Positions 11,288 to 23,927 of a stretch of 38,943 nt of DNA are shown here, in pieces. Source of the DNA: Discostella pseudostelligera (lineage: Eukaryota; Bacillariophyta; Thalassiosirophyceae; Thalassiosirales; Thalassiosiraceae). Each line of letters starts with the position of its first letter. Positions within the stretch are counted from its first letter, which is position 1. The notes under the pieces are model-generated. The model had not been told where the DNA came from. It made no database searches and saw only the letters and a list, made by a program, of their open reading frames with translations. The stretch is taken from positions 1 to 38,943 of the forward strand of contig JALLBK010000113.1 of assembly GCA_036940085.1 (NCBI GenBank). Direction: 5' to 3'. A program made the position numbers and the translations under genes.

Positions 11288-12329
11288 TCAATTCTCCTCA
11301 TCAGCATCTGCATCCATTGCCACCCGTATCGCATTACAAATGCAAGTACTCGTAAAGGCGTTCACAAATGTCCGTGGCTCACGATAGCATTGAATCAATA
11401 AATTATCGTTGTTGTTGTTATCGTCAAAGGACGTAGTGCTGCTGCTGCCACATTCTCCCCGTTCACTCATTATGGCCACAATGACAATGAGTAGTAATGC
11501 CGTGGGGATCATGCAGAGTAGTATGAAGTGAATGAAGTTGGAACGTTGGACACGTTCAATCTGTGATTATTATTTGGGGCGATAAAATGCACAGGTGTGA
11601 GGAGTGTGAACACACAAGGTTTATGGGTATAGTATATTGTTCATGATTCATAATTTTTGGTTATCTTACCTCACGATGAATCGCCTCTCGTCGAATTGCC
11701 AATACCTCATCACTCGGATGGGTCCATCCTCCAATCAAGGTGGAAAAAACAAATGGTGCTGGTGGCAGCATCCCAGTATTGTTATTAATGTTGGCAACTG
11801 TGGCGGTGGTAGCAGCAGGGGCATTGAGATCAGTTACCATGGGAGGTGGAGCAAAATATCGTTCACGACGAGGTACTTGCACTACCAGTTCCTGTTGTTC
11901 TTCATCCTCCTCGTTGATATTATTGTTGTTATTATTTGGATAGTTATTGATGTTGTTGACTCCAAGATTTGTTGAGTAGGAATGGAGATGATGAGGTTCA
12001 CCACTGCCGCTTGGCATCGATGTCGTTGTCATGGGAATATTTTCTCCGCTTGATGATGTGTCAACAACTGACGCGTGGTGATTACTGTGGTTGGAATTGC
12101 CCTCCTCCTGCTCATGGCGGTCACCACCGTCGATATTTGGATGTGGCAGCGGTACTATCGAAGTGTGTTGCTCATTATTGTTGCTGCTGGTGCTGCCGTT
12201 GCCAGGCTGATCATTGTCTTCTGCAGCAGCTGCTGCTCTTCGGTTTCGATGTCGTCGAAAGAGGACATTCCGGGCGGACGACGTCGAGGAGGAGGATGCT
12301 GCCGTTTCGGCCGCCATGGTCATGCTCAA
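11288..12329 (-). CDS. Hypothetical single-pass membrane protein, 310 aa
   Basis: Two exons (12329..11670, 11560..11288) with a 109-nt GTAAGA-ATCACAG intron; splicing gives AIRREAIHREIERVQRSNF. No family is recognised. The first 150 residues are low complexity, with Ser/Ala, Asn and His runs and acidic patches. A conserved-looking block follows (FVFSTLIGGWTHPSDEVLAIRREAIHREIERVQ, quoted in two parts: FVFSTLIGGWTHPSDEVLAI then RREAIHREIERVQ). Then comes one strong hydrophobic helix (FIHFILLCMIPTALLLIVIV) and a C-terminal tail of about 55 residues with four Cys (GECG, QCYREP, TCICN). The positive charge lies before the helix, so the tail is probably luminal or extracellular. The strongest evidence that it is real is the clean intron, which joins the two halves in frame. 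Confidence 0.6.
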
Positions 12330-13392
12330 TAATTCTTCGTCATCGATGACGATGATTTTGTGAGTGGAGATATCTATACGTTCGCTGCAAAATGGAATAC
12401 TGATTCCATTGTGACTGCTCTACGGCATGCAGTGGTTCAAGGCCTGATTTGGCGAATATTTCTACTATTGAATTGAAGTAAATATCGCTAAACAGAGTCG
12501 CTTGTGGTGATGAAGTGCACCTCCTTTTTTGTGGTCAAGAGCCGCGCGCAACAAAAACAACACACAGTCACCATGGCGAGCGATCCTCGTGCTAGGGAAG
12601 CTAGGAGTCTGTCCCTCGTCCGACCTCCATGACGACGACGACGACGACGATGCCGGCTGGATATGGCTGCTTGCCTCTATCAACATCTTTGGGTGTTGGT
12701 GGTGTTGCACTTCCGTCACACAGAGCAGCCGCCGCCTTGCCAGCCACACAGTTCGGTTGTTGGGATAGAGGGCATCAACTCTTCTCTACCCCCCATCGAC
12801 TTCGTGCCCCCCCCTATCAGGTGGGTGCCATAGGCCGTAGAGTCTCTACTAGGTGCCATCGGCGCGGTTGGGTGAGTGCCTCTGTCGTCGTGTAGTGGTG
12901 GTGGCGGTGCTGTTGGCGGTGGTCGCGGTGATTTGCGTTTCGCCGGTGGTTCGGGGGTGTTGTTAGTCGATATTGTGTAATTGTTAGCGCGATGAATGAT
13001 GCACCCCCTGTAGATAGCTCAACTGCTTTGGGTGCTAGACTTGTGGTAATGGTGATGGGGAGAGGTGGTGGTATTGGTGGTTGGTGTGGGGAGATTCGTT
13101 AGAGGGGTGGTGTGGTGGCGGACTTTGGCTTGGTTAGGGCTGCTTGGTGGGAAGGGGTAGCGGGCTGCTTGACTCATGGCATTCGTTCGCATTGGAAGGG
13201 TTGGGCAGTTGTTGGGCATGATGTTGCACGTGATTGATGGGCTAATGCTTGTGCAAGAACATTCTCTCACTCACTTATTTCATTGAATTTCTTTTTACTT
13301 CGTAGCAGAGTGAGAGAAATCTTTCCCTTTACTCGCCCACGCTCCTTACATCGTGATTCCATCTGAAACACAATCAATTACTCTGTTCGACC
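12330..13392. other. Long gene-free spacer upstream of the CHD gene
   Basis: This 1,063-nt spacer separates the divergent membrane-protein and CHD genes. It lacks the GGCGGGAA element found in other divergent promoters. It contains an interrupted GAC/GAT-type trinucleotide run (12629-12655) and a strongly G/T-rich plus-strand tract (about 12885-13145, many GGTGGT/GGTGTT words). A pyrimidine-rich stretch lies just before the CHD start. The G/T-rich tract may be a long 5' leader or a nucleosome-poor region. I see no gene here. Confidence 0.4.
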
Positions 13393-16300
13393 ATGTCCTC
13401 GGATCCAACGAAACCGAGGGACAATCAGAGGTTCACCATACCCAGGAGGTCTCCTCCACCTCCATCATCCTCTTCCGCATCATCACGCGTCGCATCATCT
13501 TCTTCACAAACACCACGCCCAGATCAAGCTACGAGTGCTTCTCTGCCAGCACCACAACCATTGCGATCCAACCGAAAACTATTACCCACGAGGGCCACAC
13601 GAACGTCCGATGCAAATACCAGGAAGGCGCCAGAGTGGGAGGGTATGTCCAAGCTCCTTTCGCAGTTCCACAATAGGGCGGATGCAGGTGAGAGGGAATA
13701 CTGTCTCGCTTCGGGTCAGAATGCCTTGCTTGTTTGCATTAACAATTTCTCACTCATATATTTTGTCATGTCCCACTACACATATCATCACTCTCCAGTG
13801 TCATTCCGAGATCCTGTCGATTGGAAAGCTCTCGGTCTCTTCGACTATCCCCGAGTCATTACCAAGCCCATGGACCTTGGTCTAGTCCGTCGTAACATTG
13901 ACGAGAATCGATACAAATCCGTATTCGATGCTGCCGAGGATGTCCGCCTCATATGGAAGAATTGCATGACGTACAATCCTCCCGGGACGGAATTTTACAA
14001 CTTGGCCGAACGGTTGTCGAAGAAGTTTGAAGAGAAGTATTCGAAGTTGGCCGCATCGATGAATGGTGGAACACCCGCGGCCTCCAAGACTGCTAGTGCT
14101 CCAAGTCGTCGTAGCTCGACAAGACAAGATTCTTCCTCCGATGATGATGATGATGACGATGACCAAGGGGGTGATGGCAGAAGTAGTGGCAAGAAACGCG
14201 CCGCAGGAGGAGGTTCGGCGTCGGCATCGAGGCGCATGCCCAGTATTAAGATGCGAGTTAACTTCACTCGCGATGCCAAACGAAATCGTAGCGTCTACAA
14301 GGAGGATGAAGACGAAGATACGGATGAAGACGATCTAATGACCAGTGGCGAGGAGGAAGAGGTGGAGAAGCGAAGGGCGAAGCGTCGTGCGAAGGACAAG
14401 AAAAGGAAGAGCTTGGATCTGGCGGAAGGCGAGGAGTCAGAATCGTATGCTTTCAGCCCGATGGGAGACGGGATGGATGATGATGTTGACGAGACGGACC
14501 GGCCTGTCATGCACGAAATAGAGTCTCCTCCGCCGGGACATCTCAATTGTCTTTGGTACTCTAAGGAAGAATTCCTTCATGTATTTGCAATGGAGAAAGT
14601 TTTGGGATGGAAGACTCGACCCGTGGTAAAACTTGAAAGTTGCGAGAGCGATATTCCTGAAAATGGCGAATCAAAGAAGTCTGCTCTTACGAAGACGATC
14701 AGGAACCTTCACTCAATTTCATTGGAGGATGCAACGCATATAAAGGAAAAGGCTATTGCTGATACCGGCAATGATTTCCGCAAGCGGAGAGAGATTTCGC
14801 GGATCAATCCTGTCAACTGCCCATATGTTAAAAAGATTGCAGCCGATCGGGAACTAGCCACAGCCAAGGTGGAGGGTTCGGCTCCAAAGTTCAAGGTCAT
14901 TACGTCTACCAGAGAGCGCGAAGAAGTCCTCCTCGTGAAATGGCGTGGACGATCCTACATGCATTGTTCATGGGAACGCCAATGTGACTTGGAGAAGTAT
15001 GATCAATCAGGCCAGCAGGGAGCTGCTCGTGGAAAGATAAGTCGGTTCGTTCAAAATCAGGTCATTTCATTGGGTCAGAATTGGAAGAAAGTATTGGAAG
15101 ATGGCCGACGGGCCCAGGCGGCTCCTCCCGCGCACACTCACCACTCTCATACTCATCCGAAAAGTGGTGCGGGTGGTAACGGCGTCAATACTACCAAGTT
15201 TGTTAATGGCGAAGAGGATCTAGATGACGAGGAGTATTTCTCACCACTTTTCCTTGAGGTAGATAGAATCCTTGGATGTGATGAAAGTAAGCTGGATATG
15301 CATATCCTCGCACGCCAACGTGCATTCAATCTCCGCGTGGAGAGAGAGGCTCTGAAAAAGCGAGAGAAGGAGGATGACGAAGAAGAGAAATGGCTCAAAG
15401 GGGAACGTAAAGAAGATCCTACTACTAATGCAGCGGCAACAACTGATGATGAAAATCTAAAGTCATCCTCGGAGGCCATTGATACAAAGAAAGAGGAGTG
15501 GGATCCAGAGGACAATGTTCGCTACATTGTTCGTTGGAAAGGCCTTCAGCTGACGGAAGCCACTTGGGAATATTGGGCTGACATCAAGAGAGATTTCGTC
15601 GATGAAGTTGAAGACTTTTGGTTGCGCCAGCGGGCACCTACTCCCGAAGAAGTCGATGAAATGTCCAAGGAGCGGCAGCCTCACCCTAGAAGCTTCAAGA
15701 AGTTACAGGAATCTCCGATCTTTGGTTTTTCGAATGTGAAACGTCCCATTGCCAAACTGAACGATGAGGAGGATATCGACGCCACCCCAAGTGATGATGC
15801 AGGGGAGGAATCAGTCTTGAAGCTCCGTGCTTATCAACTCGAGGGTGTCAATTGGTTGTTGTGGAACTGGTACAACCGCAGATCATGCATCCTGGCAGAC
15901 GAAATGGGGTTGGGTAAGACGATCCAAAGCATTGGGTTCCTCCAAGGACTTCAGAGATTGCCGAAAGTTCACGTCAGAGGTCCCTTCCTTATCGTAGCGC
16001 CTTTGTCTCTGGTTAGCCAATGGGAGTCTGAAACAAAGGAATGGGCTCCGGATGTTAATGTTGTCGTCTATCATGGTAGCGCTGACGCTCGTGATTTCCT
16101 TGTCAAAAATGAGTTCTACTACACAGACCAATTTGAGACGAAGGGAACGGCTCAAACTCTCAAACGGAAGCATATAACAAAGTTTCACCTCCTCATTACA
16201 ACGTATGAAGTTGTTTTGAAAGATGTCAATGTTCTCTCCAAGATTCAGTGAGTCCTTATTATTTGTGAAATTGTCATCCCGAGAAATAACAGATCTTAAC

Positions 16301-19300
16301 ATTTCGCCTTAACCACTTATTTTGCTTACGCAGCTGGAAAGCTTTGATTGTAGATGAGGCCCATCGATTGAAGAATATCAAGTCTAAACTATTTCAAGAC
16401 TTGGCTTCGGTTCCTCGTGATTGGTGCCTGCTACTAACCGGCACACCGCTACAGAACAGTACAGAAGAATTATGGGCGCTGCTTCACTTTTGTGATCCTG
16501 ACTCGTTTGGTTCGAGGGAGGAATTTACAAATAAGTTCGGCCAGTTGCAAGATGCTGACCAAGTAGCAAACCTTCACACTGTATTGCGTCCCTATCTGCT
16601 AAGGCGGGTAAAGGAGGACGTCGAGAAGGCATTGCCTCCGAAGGAGGAGACTATTCTCGAAGTGACGCTCACTCCCATTCAGAAACAGTTTTACAAAGCC
16701 ATCTATGAGAAAAATACTGCATTCCTCTTCAAAGGCTCAAAGCCAAGCAATGCCCCGAGTCTCATGAATGTGATGATGGAGCTCAGAAAATGTTGCAATG
16801 TGAGTTTATTCTCTTTTTCGCTTTCTATGTTGATTTCAAATTCTTTATTAACCTTTTGGTTCGTCCATTAGCATCCATTTTTGATACGTGGTGCAGAAGA
16901 TCGCATCGTCGACGATGCCGCGGAGAATGAGAAAAAGTCTCTTACTCCTACTCAACGAATCTATCGAGATATTGACTACGCGAAACTCACTGGCGAGCAA
17001 CTGGTGAAAGCGTCGGGAAAGTTTGTTCTGCTGTCCAAGGTGAGGAAAAAATATTGTTGTTCTCAAATAATATCTCGTTAGGATATGAAGTTACTAATCA
17101 TCTGTTTCTTACGTCGGATTTCAGTTGCTACCCAAACTGCACAGCGGTGGTCACAAAGTGAGTTGGGTCGTATTTTTTTAAGCGCTTGTTTCATACCGTA
17201 ATTCTTCATCTCACCCGCTTCATCAATACCAGGTTTTGATATTCAGTCAGATGGTGAGGGTTCTTGATCTCCTTCAAGAACTACTTCAGTTGAGTCATTA
17301 CAGCTACGAAAGGCTCGACGGTACATCATCTGCTTCGGCGAGGAATGCAGCAGTCGATCGATTTAAGAGAGAGTCATTGAAACGGTTTGTTATGCTCTTA
17401 TCCACACGTGCTGGCGGACTTGGTCTGAACTTGACTTCGGCAGACACGGTCATTATATTCGACTCGGACTGGAATCCACAGAACGATCTCCAGGCAATGG
17501 CAAGAGCACACCGTATCGGCCAAACAAGATCGGTCCGCGTATATCGACTCCTGACCGCCAAAACGTACGAGATGCATATGTTTCACAGTGCGAGCCTGAA
17601 GTTAGGTTTGGATCGAGCCGTCTTGGCACACCAACGTCAAAACACTAATCCAGATGAAAGTTCCTCGAAAAGGAAATCAAAAGCAGAGAGAGAAGAGCAA
17701 GCAAAGGAGATTGATCAATTACTGAAAAAGGGTGCATATGATGTCTTTAACGACGAAGACGATAAAGAAGCTCAACGATTCATGGATACTGATATTGACC
17801 AGTTGCTCGAACAGAGTTCCCGGAAAGTTACATATGGGGAAACCGCCACATCTTCGTTGAGTAGCGGGCTTGGGAGCTTTAGCAAAGCAAGCTTTGTCGC
17901 CTCGACGGGTGATGGTGACGGAAAAGACGTTGATCTCGATGATGTGAGTCCATTATTTTCGCCCCATTCATCCTGCATAGCACTCTCTGTATGAACTAAC
18001 GAGCGCTATTTTATTCTCTTGTCCTCAGCCCGATTTTTGGTCCAAGGCCGTTGGACTGGAGGCTCCCCCAGAAGAGCTTGACCCAAACATGGCACTCATC
18101 ATTGACGATGGAAGTAAGCGAAACCGAAAACAGGTTCAGGCGTTTGACCCACTCCGAGATGAGGCTGAAGCAGAGCAGAGGAGATTGGATATGATAGCGC
18201 TGAAGAAGGAGGAAGAACGGGAAGAGAAGGAACGGAAGAGGCTTGAGAAGTTTCTCAGAAAAGAGGAGGAGCGCGAGGCGAAGGAAAAAAAGAAGCGGGA
18301 GGCCATCGAAGCAAAAGGTAAGATATGTTCTATCCTAGATCTCGAGTACAGTGGGAGGCATATAATTTTTGATTCACTCTGATCATTGCATTCTCGATGC
18401 CCACCCCGCAGAAAAACTGAAGGAGAAGAAGCTCATTCAGATCATAAAGCAAAAAGACTTAAAGGCGAAAGAAGTAAAGAAGAAAGTAAAGGAGGTAAAA
18501 GTTGTGTACAACGACAGGAAGACCGACAGAAAAAGAGCACTGAAGAGGGCAGAGCATGAAGATCCTGTATTTGAGAGGGTAAAACAAGCGTGGGACACAA
18601 CACAGCGCAGCCGGATGATCAATGCCGTTTTGAGATTTGGCTTTGGTAGATTTTGCAAGCTTCGGATTGAGTCAAACTTCACGAGTCTTCCGATTCAAGA
18701 TGTCGAGGTATTTGTTCGCGCATATATTTACCAACTTGGCTTGCAGGCAGCATTCACTGTTCTGTCCGATGTTAACTGCGCAGAAGTTTTAGATGACGAA
18801 ATTGATCAGTCTATTAGAGGAAGTCTTGTCAAAGTGCTCAGCCCTTTGGTTAATGACGAAAAGGACTTTGCTTGGATTTCTAAAGCTATTCTCACGTCTC
18901 TCTGCATGCAGTAAGTATCTTGATCGATATTGGAGTAGTTTCTATTGCATCTTTTCTCATACCATGTTGCTTTTGTCTTAGCATGCGAATGAAATCGCAC
19001 GATGCATTTGTAAGGATGCCGCTTACACTCGCAGAGCCAGCCTTCATGTACGACCTGCGACAGGGTGTTGCAATTCGCTCTCTGCATCGGATTTCATTTT
19101 TGTCGAGACTCAATACAATATTCGAAGAAGCATTGGATATGATTATCTATGGTGAGAAGAAGTGATCTTTTCAATCGAACAATACTGTGCCATTGAAAAT
19201 CATTTTCTCAATTCATGCTCTGTCGCTTAGATATTGGTTCTGAGGCCATGAGCAAACGCGGATGTCCAACTGATGATTATTCAACCTTAGACATGGATCT

Positions 19301-21699
19301 CAAGGCACGTTATGTTACGACAGAAGAGCTCATCTTTGCTCTCAGTACCAAGATGAGCGTAAAATTGGGATCCTACACACAATCATGTCCTCCGTGGTGG
19401 GATAGAAGTTGTGATCTGGGCCTTCTGGTCGGTACATTTCTTCATGGCCTTGGTAACTACGACGCAATGAGGAATGACGAGGACCTTCCTTTTTCCAATA
19501 AGATCAAGTCTTATGTGATGAGTAGCAGCAGCGAAGCCGAGTCCTATCGTCACTTTGAAACGGCAGCAAACGCTACAAAACATGTCTTTGATACTGCTCT
19601 TGTTACAATGAAACGCAAGTTTCAAGAGCAAACTCATGCTGCTGTTGCGGCAGTGTTTGCAGCGCAAAAGATCGCTGGAGAAAATGACGCGAAGACGTCA
19701 TACCTCGCAAAAACACAGGAACTGGACGACGATGACATTGTTTCATTGCCACGTCTAAAGGGTGCCACTATGAAGGCTTGTCGTGAATCATTCGACCTTT
19801 GTTCAAAAGCCGGAAAGAGCTCTCATTCAAACTACTCGTTACCTCTTCCGGATTCAAAGTTCCTTGATTGCTTACTCGTTGAGATTGTTCGAAATATTGA
19901 ATTCAACTCTACTGAGATTGATCAGATCGAGACCGTCAAACACGGAAACTCTCACCTGTCGACCGGCGAACTATCATCTGAACAACAACCGAAAATATCT
20001 GATATATTAACGAACAGAGAAGTGTTGGCGAAGGCAAATTTGCCAACAGTGTACAATGCTCGAGAATCGTCGGGTCAAACTAGACTATTATTCCAACGCA
20101 GCCATTCCGGAGTTGATAAAAAGCCACAGGATGATGGGTCAGACTACTTTTTGGGTGCTGCATCCCAAGAACTTGCTACTATTGCAGTGGGTGCTGACTC
20201 TTCACGTTATCAACGTGGTCCATACGTACCCCTCATCATTACGAGATTTGCTCTCGGGTCAATTCTTCATGCTGAGGATAGTGTTATTTCGTGTCTTTTG
20301 AGCAATCCCTCTCGCGATGGTTCCAAAAGTAACGTTCCCGATGAGGAACAGCAAAACACTATTACGTCTGTTACTGAAAGTGCAGAAGCTACGAAGAATG
20401 ACACTACTCCGTGTGTTGACGAAAGTACAGAATCTCCGAAGAATGATACTAATACGTCTGTTGAAAGTGCAGAAGCTTCGAATAATGAAATGTCTGCCAA
20501 TACTTCACACGGCGACGGTGAAACGAAACCAAATGAAACATCGCCTGTCATCAATCACCCGAGCTGGAAATACATCCAGGATAACGCAACTCTACGTGCA
20601 TCTATATGTACCGTGATGCTTCAGGGTGGCTATTCCTCTTCGACTCCCAATGATACCTTCGTCAGTATTAGTGAAGAGTTGCGGCTAGAACTCAACCGCG
20701 ATTCTGAACTGCTGCCACCGGTTCGATTGTCCCCAACGTCGCTTGCAGACTCGGCAACTTGCCAATTCTTCTCTATGAAATATGCCTTGCTTCCAATATT
20801 CAACAATGCCGGCGTGTCCTGGCCGGAAGACGAGGACTCGTTGCAGGAATATATTCAATCAGTATTGCTTCCGCATTGTCTCAAACTGTGCCTGACTCTC
20901 GCAGAAGAACAAACAAAAATTGCCTGCGATCAGGGGAAAACAGATGTGTATTTGGGACGTCCTTCGTATGCAGAATTGTGCCCACTTCCCGATCCTTTCA
21001 TTCCGTTCGAGTATCACTCTGAGGAAGCGATGTCGCATGCCTATGCTATTCTCCGAAGAGCCAAGTTGATGAAGTCGATTAGGTTTGTCGTTGGAGGAGG
21101 CATCCCACTGAAGGCTCTGACGGAGTTTCTTCGTGGACCGTTTTGGTTGGGTCAGGCAATGGGAATACCAGTTTGGTGAGTTTGTTTATTAGTGTGCTTG
21201 CCTATACTACTTGTAACTTGCTCTAGCAACTCATTCAGCTAATCGATATCATTTTAGGTGGTGCCCATGGATACATGATTTGGGGCTTCTGGTCCATTCT
21301 GCTCTTAATGGACTAGGGTCGATCACCACTGTGTCCCTCTCTCAGAAATCGTCCATCGAACAGCATGTCCGGAAAACATTCGTTGAAGGCACAGCCGATA
21401 GGAAACCGGCTCTTCCCAAAAGCTTCTTAGAAGGTGCATCGAAGGAACAGATGGATGCGTGGGTGGAAATGCACTCGAACGAATTCCCAACATTTCACGT
21501 CATAGAACATCGATTGGCACTTATTTGTTCCCACTTGACCGTGGGAACCGATGCTCAATATGACAATGTACCGATGTTCGACGAAGGTGGCTGGCCAATG
21601 GTGGAGGATGTTACTGCTCCTGGTTTCCTTGCGGACATGAGGACATCCCGGACGAGATGCTTGCTCTCTGACTTTGAAGGGCTCAATGGTTGTGATTGA
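13393..21699 (+). CDS. CHD-family chromatin remodeling ATPase with N-terminal bromodomain
   Basis: Eleven exons: 13393..13687, 13799..16247, 16334..16799, 16872..17039, 17125..17157, 17233..17943, 18029..18317, 18412..18910, 18982..19151, 19231..21175 and 21258..21699. All introns are GT-AG and 71-111 nt, and the frame closes exactly at 2,488 aa. Domains in order: Pro/Ser-rich tail; bromodomain (about 80-185; DYPRVITKPMDLG, CMTYNPPG); acidic/basic tracts; chromodomain 1 (about 460-505; VLLVKWRGRSYMHCSWE); chromodomain 2 (about 580-700; YIVRWKGLQLTEATWEYW); SNF2 ATPase with DEMGLGKT (about 799), VDEAH (about 921) and LLTGTPLQN; helicase C lobe (VLIFSQM, STRAGGLGLNL, ARAHRIGQ); Lys/Glu coiled coil; a SANT/SLIDE-like part (FERVKQAWDTTQRSRM); and a C-terminal region with two WW...DLGLL modules. 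The ATP-hydrolysis motifs are intact. It should slide or space nucleosomes at acetylated and methylated chromatin. CHD membership (CHD6-9-like C-terminus) is firm; the bromodomain is unusual. The 33-nt exon 5 encodes LLPKLHSGGHK just before VLIFSQM. Confidence 0.93.
20367..20498 (+). repeat. Imperfect coding tandem repeat (15-residue unit, three copies) in CHD exon 10
   Basis: There are three in-frame units: 20367-20411 (SVTESAEATKNDTTP), 20412-20456 (CVDESTESPKNDTNT) and 20457-20498 (SVESAEASNNEMSA, one codon shorter). The peptide is acidic and Ser/Thr-rich, lies between the two C-terminal DLGLL modules, and is probably a disordered linker. Confidence 0.8.
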
Positions 21700-22060
21700 A
21701 GAGTATTAGAACATTCACATACTTTCGCGTTCAAATAAATCTGACTAAGGAATCAGTACCAAATCGAAAAATTACCTTACCCTTCGCGCTTGCCGGCATG
21801 CCCTCATTTGCCCCCTTCTCACTTCATTTATTTGTCACAGCATGCATTCATTATGGCTGCGTGTTGTTTTTATCGTCTCTTCTTCTCTGCTGCCTGCTGC
21901 ACCTGCTCATAATCTCAGACATTGATCACCCTACACGCACGGCTGCCTCTACGACTACGATAGGTAGTATCGTACCTTCCCGTCATCATGTCCCCTCCCC
22001 AAGCAAAGAACGATGAGTCTGCCTCCAACGATGACAATGTCGCCTCAACAACCCNTCATC
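21700..22060. other. Spacer between CHD and kinase genes, including an artefactual duplicate
   Basis: This 361-nt spacer holds a pyrimidine-rich stretch (about 21820-21960) ahead of the kinase. Its last 78 nt are copy 1 of a 72-nt assembly duplication plus the single N. The true spacer is therefore about 73 nt shorter. No other feature is seen. Confidence 0.5.
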
Positions 22061-22127
22061 ATGTCCCCTCCCCAAGCAAAGAACGATGAGTCTGCCTCCA
22101 ACGATGACAATGTCGCCTCAACAACCC
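21983..22127. repeat. 72-nt direct duplication around a single N (assembly join)
   Basis: Positions 21983-22054 and 22056-22127 are identical over 72 nt and separated by one N at 22055. The unit plus N is 73 nt, so it shifts the reading frame at the 5' end of the kinase gene. It is best explained as two overlapping contig ends placed side by side instead of merged. Confidence 0.9.
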
Positions 22128-23838
22128 ATCAGCCCACGTCTCATCATCGCCTTGGTACTACTAGTCTCGCGTCTATACAGGAGGAAATCAATGAAGGGCT
22201 TGATGAAACATCCAGGACGCATCATGAGCCTATTGTTACCATTGCTGCTGCCACCACCACTGCCGCCGATGTCAACGATTCTGGAGAGAATAGCAAAAGT
22301 GACGGGGTGGTTGATGAAGCCTCGAACAAGATACATCAAAAAGTGGCACAATTAGCCGCCAATTCCTATCAAGCTGCTGCCATAAAGAGCCATGTGTTAT
22401 CCAATACCATACTTGCGGATTTGGCACTGGTGAATATTGGGGAGCTGACTATTGGCAAGTTCTTGGGCGCGGGTTCGTTTTGTGATGTGCAGTGAGTTAT
22501 CATGGGTACTCATTTGATTTTGTATAATGTGTCTCCATGTTACCAATTGCGAAATAACATCAATTCTCTGTTCAGTGAAATAATCAACGTTGCAGCAAGT
22601 GGAAATGATGATGATGATGATGATGGCGACGACGACGAAGACGGCAATAACTTAAATCCTCGGACATTACTCACCAAGCATCATGAGCGCACCGAATCTG
22701 GGACATATCGCTACGCTGTCAAATTTCTACGAAGTAGTATCCGGTCCGACATGCAAAGCTATGCCGTTGGTACCGTCGACTTGGTACTGGAGGGGATGTT
22801 CCTGGCAAGTTTGAATCATCCCAACATAATTAAAGTGCGGGCATTGCCGGTGGGGGGTGTCCGGAGCTTGCTACAGAAAGAAAATAGAGACCGGGGGTAC
22901 TTTTTGGTTTTGGATCGATTGTTCAATACCTTGGGCGAACAGATTTACAAAGTATGGAGTCCGTCTTGTCCGGAGGGGCATCAATTGTGCATTAGAAAAA
23001 TATTTGGCTTATTACCATCGAGGATTAATCTGAAGAAGAGGGATGAGGATTTAGCAGTACGGTTGAAAGTGGCGTTTGATTTATGTGCCGCGCTGAAGTA
23101 TCTACATTCGAAATACATTATCTATCGAGATTTGAAGCCCGAAAATCTTGGATTTGATGGTAAGAGAGTGTTTGCTGTTTGATTTGTAATCGTATAATTC
23201 GCACCTCCATGTCGTACTTTTCTGATTTCACATGTTCCCTTTCCTCCCATTGTGTAGTGCGAGGGGATATCAAGCTGTTTGATCTCGGATTGGTGAAGGA
23301 GCTACACCCGAACGACAAAGATATCCATGGTAACTACAAGCTTTCGTTGGCGGGCACTCCTCGATACATGGCTCCAGAGGTTGCAATGCATGAACCCTAC
23401 AACCTGTGAGTGTGAACTGTGGAATCTGAAAGTATTAACTGCAAATCAACTAATGCACTTCCATCCTTGTACCACAGCTCTGCCGATGTCTATTCCTTCT
23501 CCATGTTGTTGTGGGAAATAGTGACTCTTGAGAAGCCCATGGCGAACTATACCTATGCACAGCTCAAAACGAAAATCTTCATTGACGGTGGTCGTCCACC
23601 CCTCAAAAATGTCTTCAACAAGAAGATGAGAGATTTAATATCCATGGGATGGAGTCAACGTCCAAAGGAGCGTCCAAGCATGGATGCGGTGTTTGAGGAG
23701 GTACGGAATGAGTATTTGCGCATTACGAAAGGAAATGTGTCAGAAATTGCTGTGGCACATGACCGACGGAGGTCAACTCATGTTGCGAGGAGTGCGAATG
23801 GAGGTGTGCCATTGAAACATCTGATGAGCGTCAAATAA
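22061..23838 (+). CDS. Protein kinase (Ser/Thr, TKL-like), 507 aa
   Basis: Four exons (22061..22491, 22576..23159, 23258..23405, 23478..23838) with GT-AG introns of 84, 98 and 72 nt; the frame closes exactly. The start used is the ATG in the second copy of the flanking duplication (MSPPQAKNDES); the upstream frame through the N is an artefact. The first 130 residues are low complexity and helical. Kinase landmarks: glycine loop FLGAGSFCDVHE (about 137), an acidic Asp/Gly insert between the early strands, catalytic Lys in YAVKFL, YRDLKPENLGFD (Asp about 329), metal-binding FDLG (Asp about 347, DLG instead of DFG), GTPRYMAPEVA, and SADVYSFSMLLWEI. All catalytic residues are present, so it is probably active. 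The tail is short and basic. It is convergent with the cyclase gene, with 89 nt between stops. Substrate unknown. Confidence 0.9.
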
Positions 23839-23927
23839 AGTGCGCACTTGACAATTGCGATTCATAGCTAGTACGACCTGATGCCTCATTGTCATTTTCA
23901 TTTAATAGTTAAATGTCATAAGAATAC

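Noticed and set aside
12465..12895. Overlapping ORFs on both strands in the 1-kb spacer before CHD
   Set aside because: All are driven by trinucleotide and G/T-rich bias; none has a family signal or splice continuation.
22013..22060. Kinase start at the upstream ATG running through the N
   Set aside because: That frame reads the first copy of the duplicated 72 nt out of frame; the copy-internal ATG gives the consistent start.
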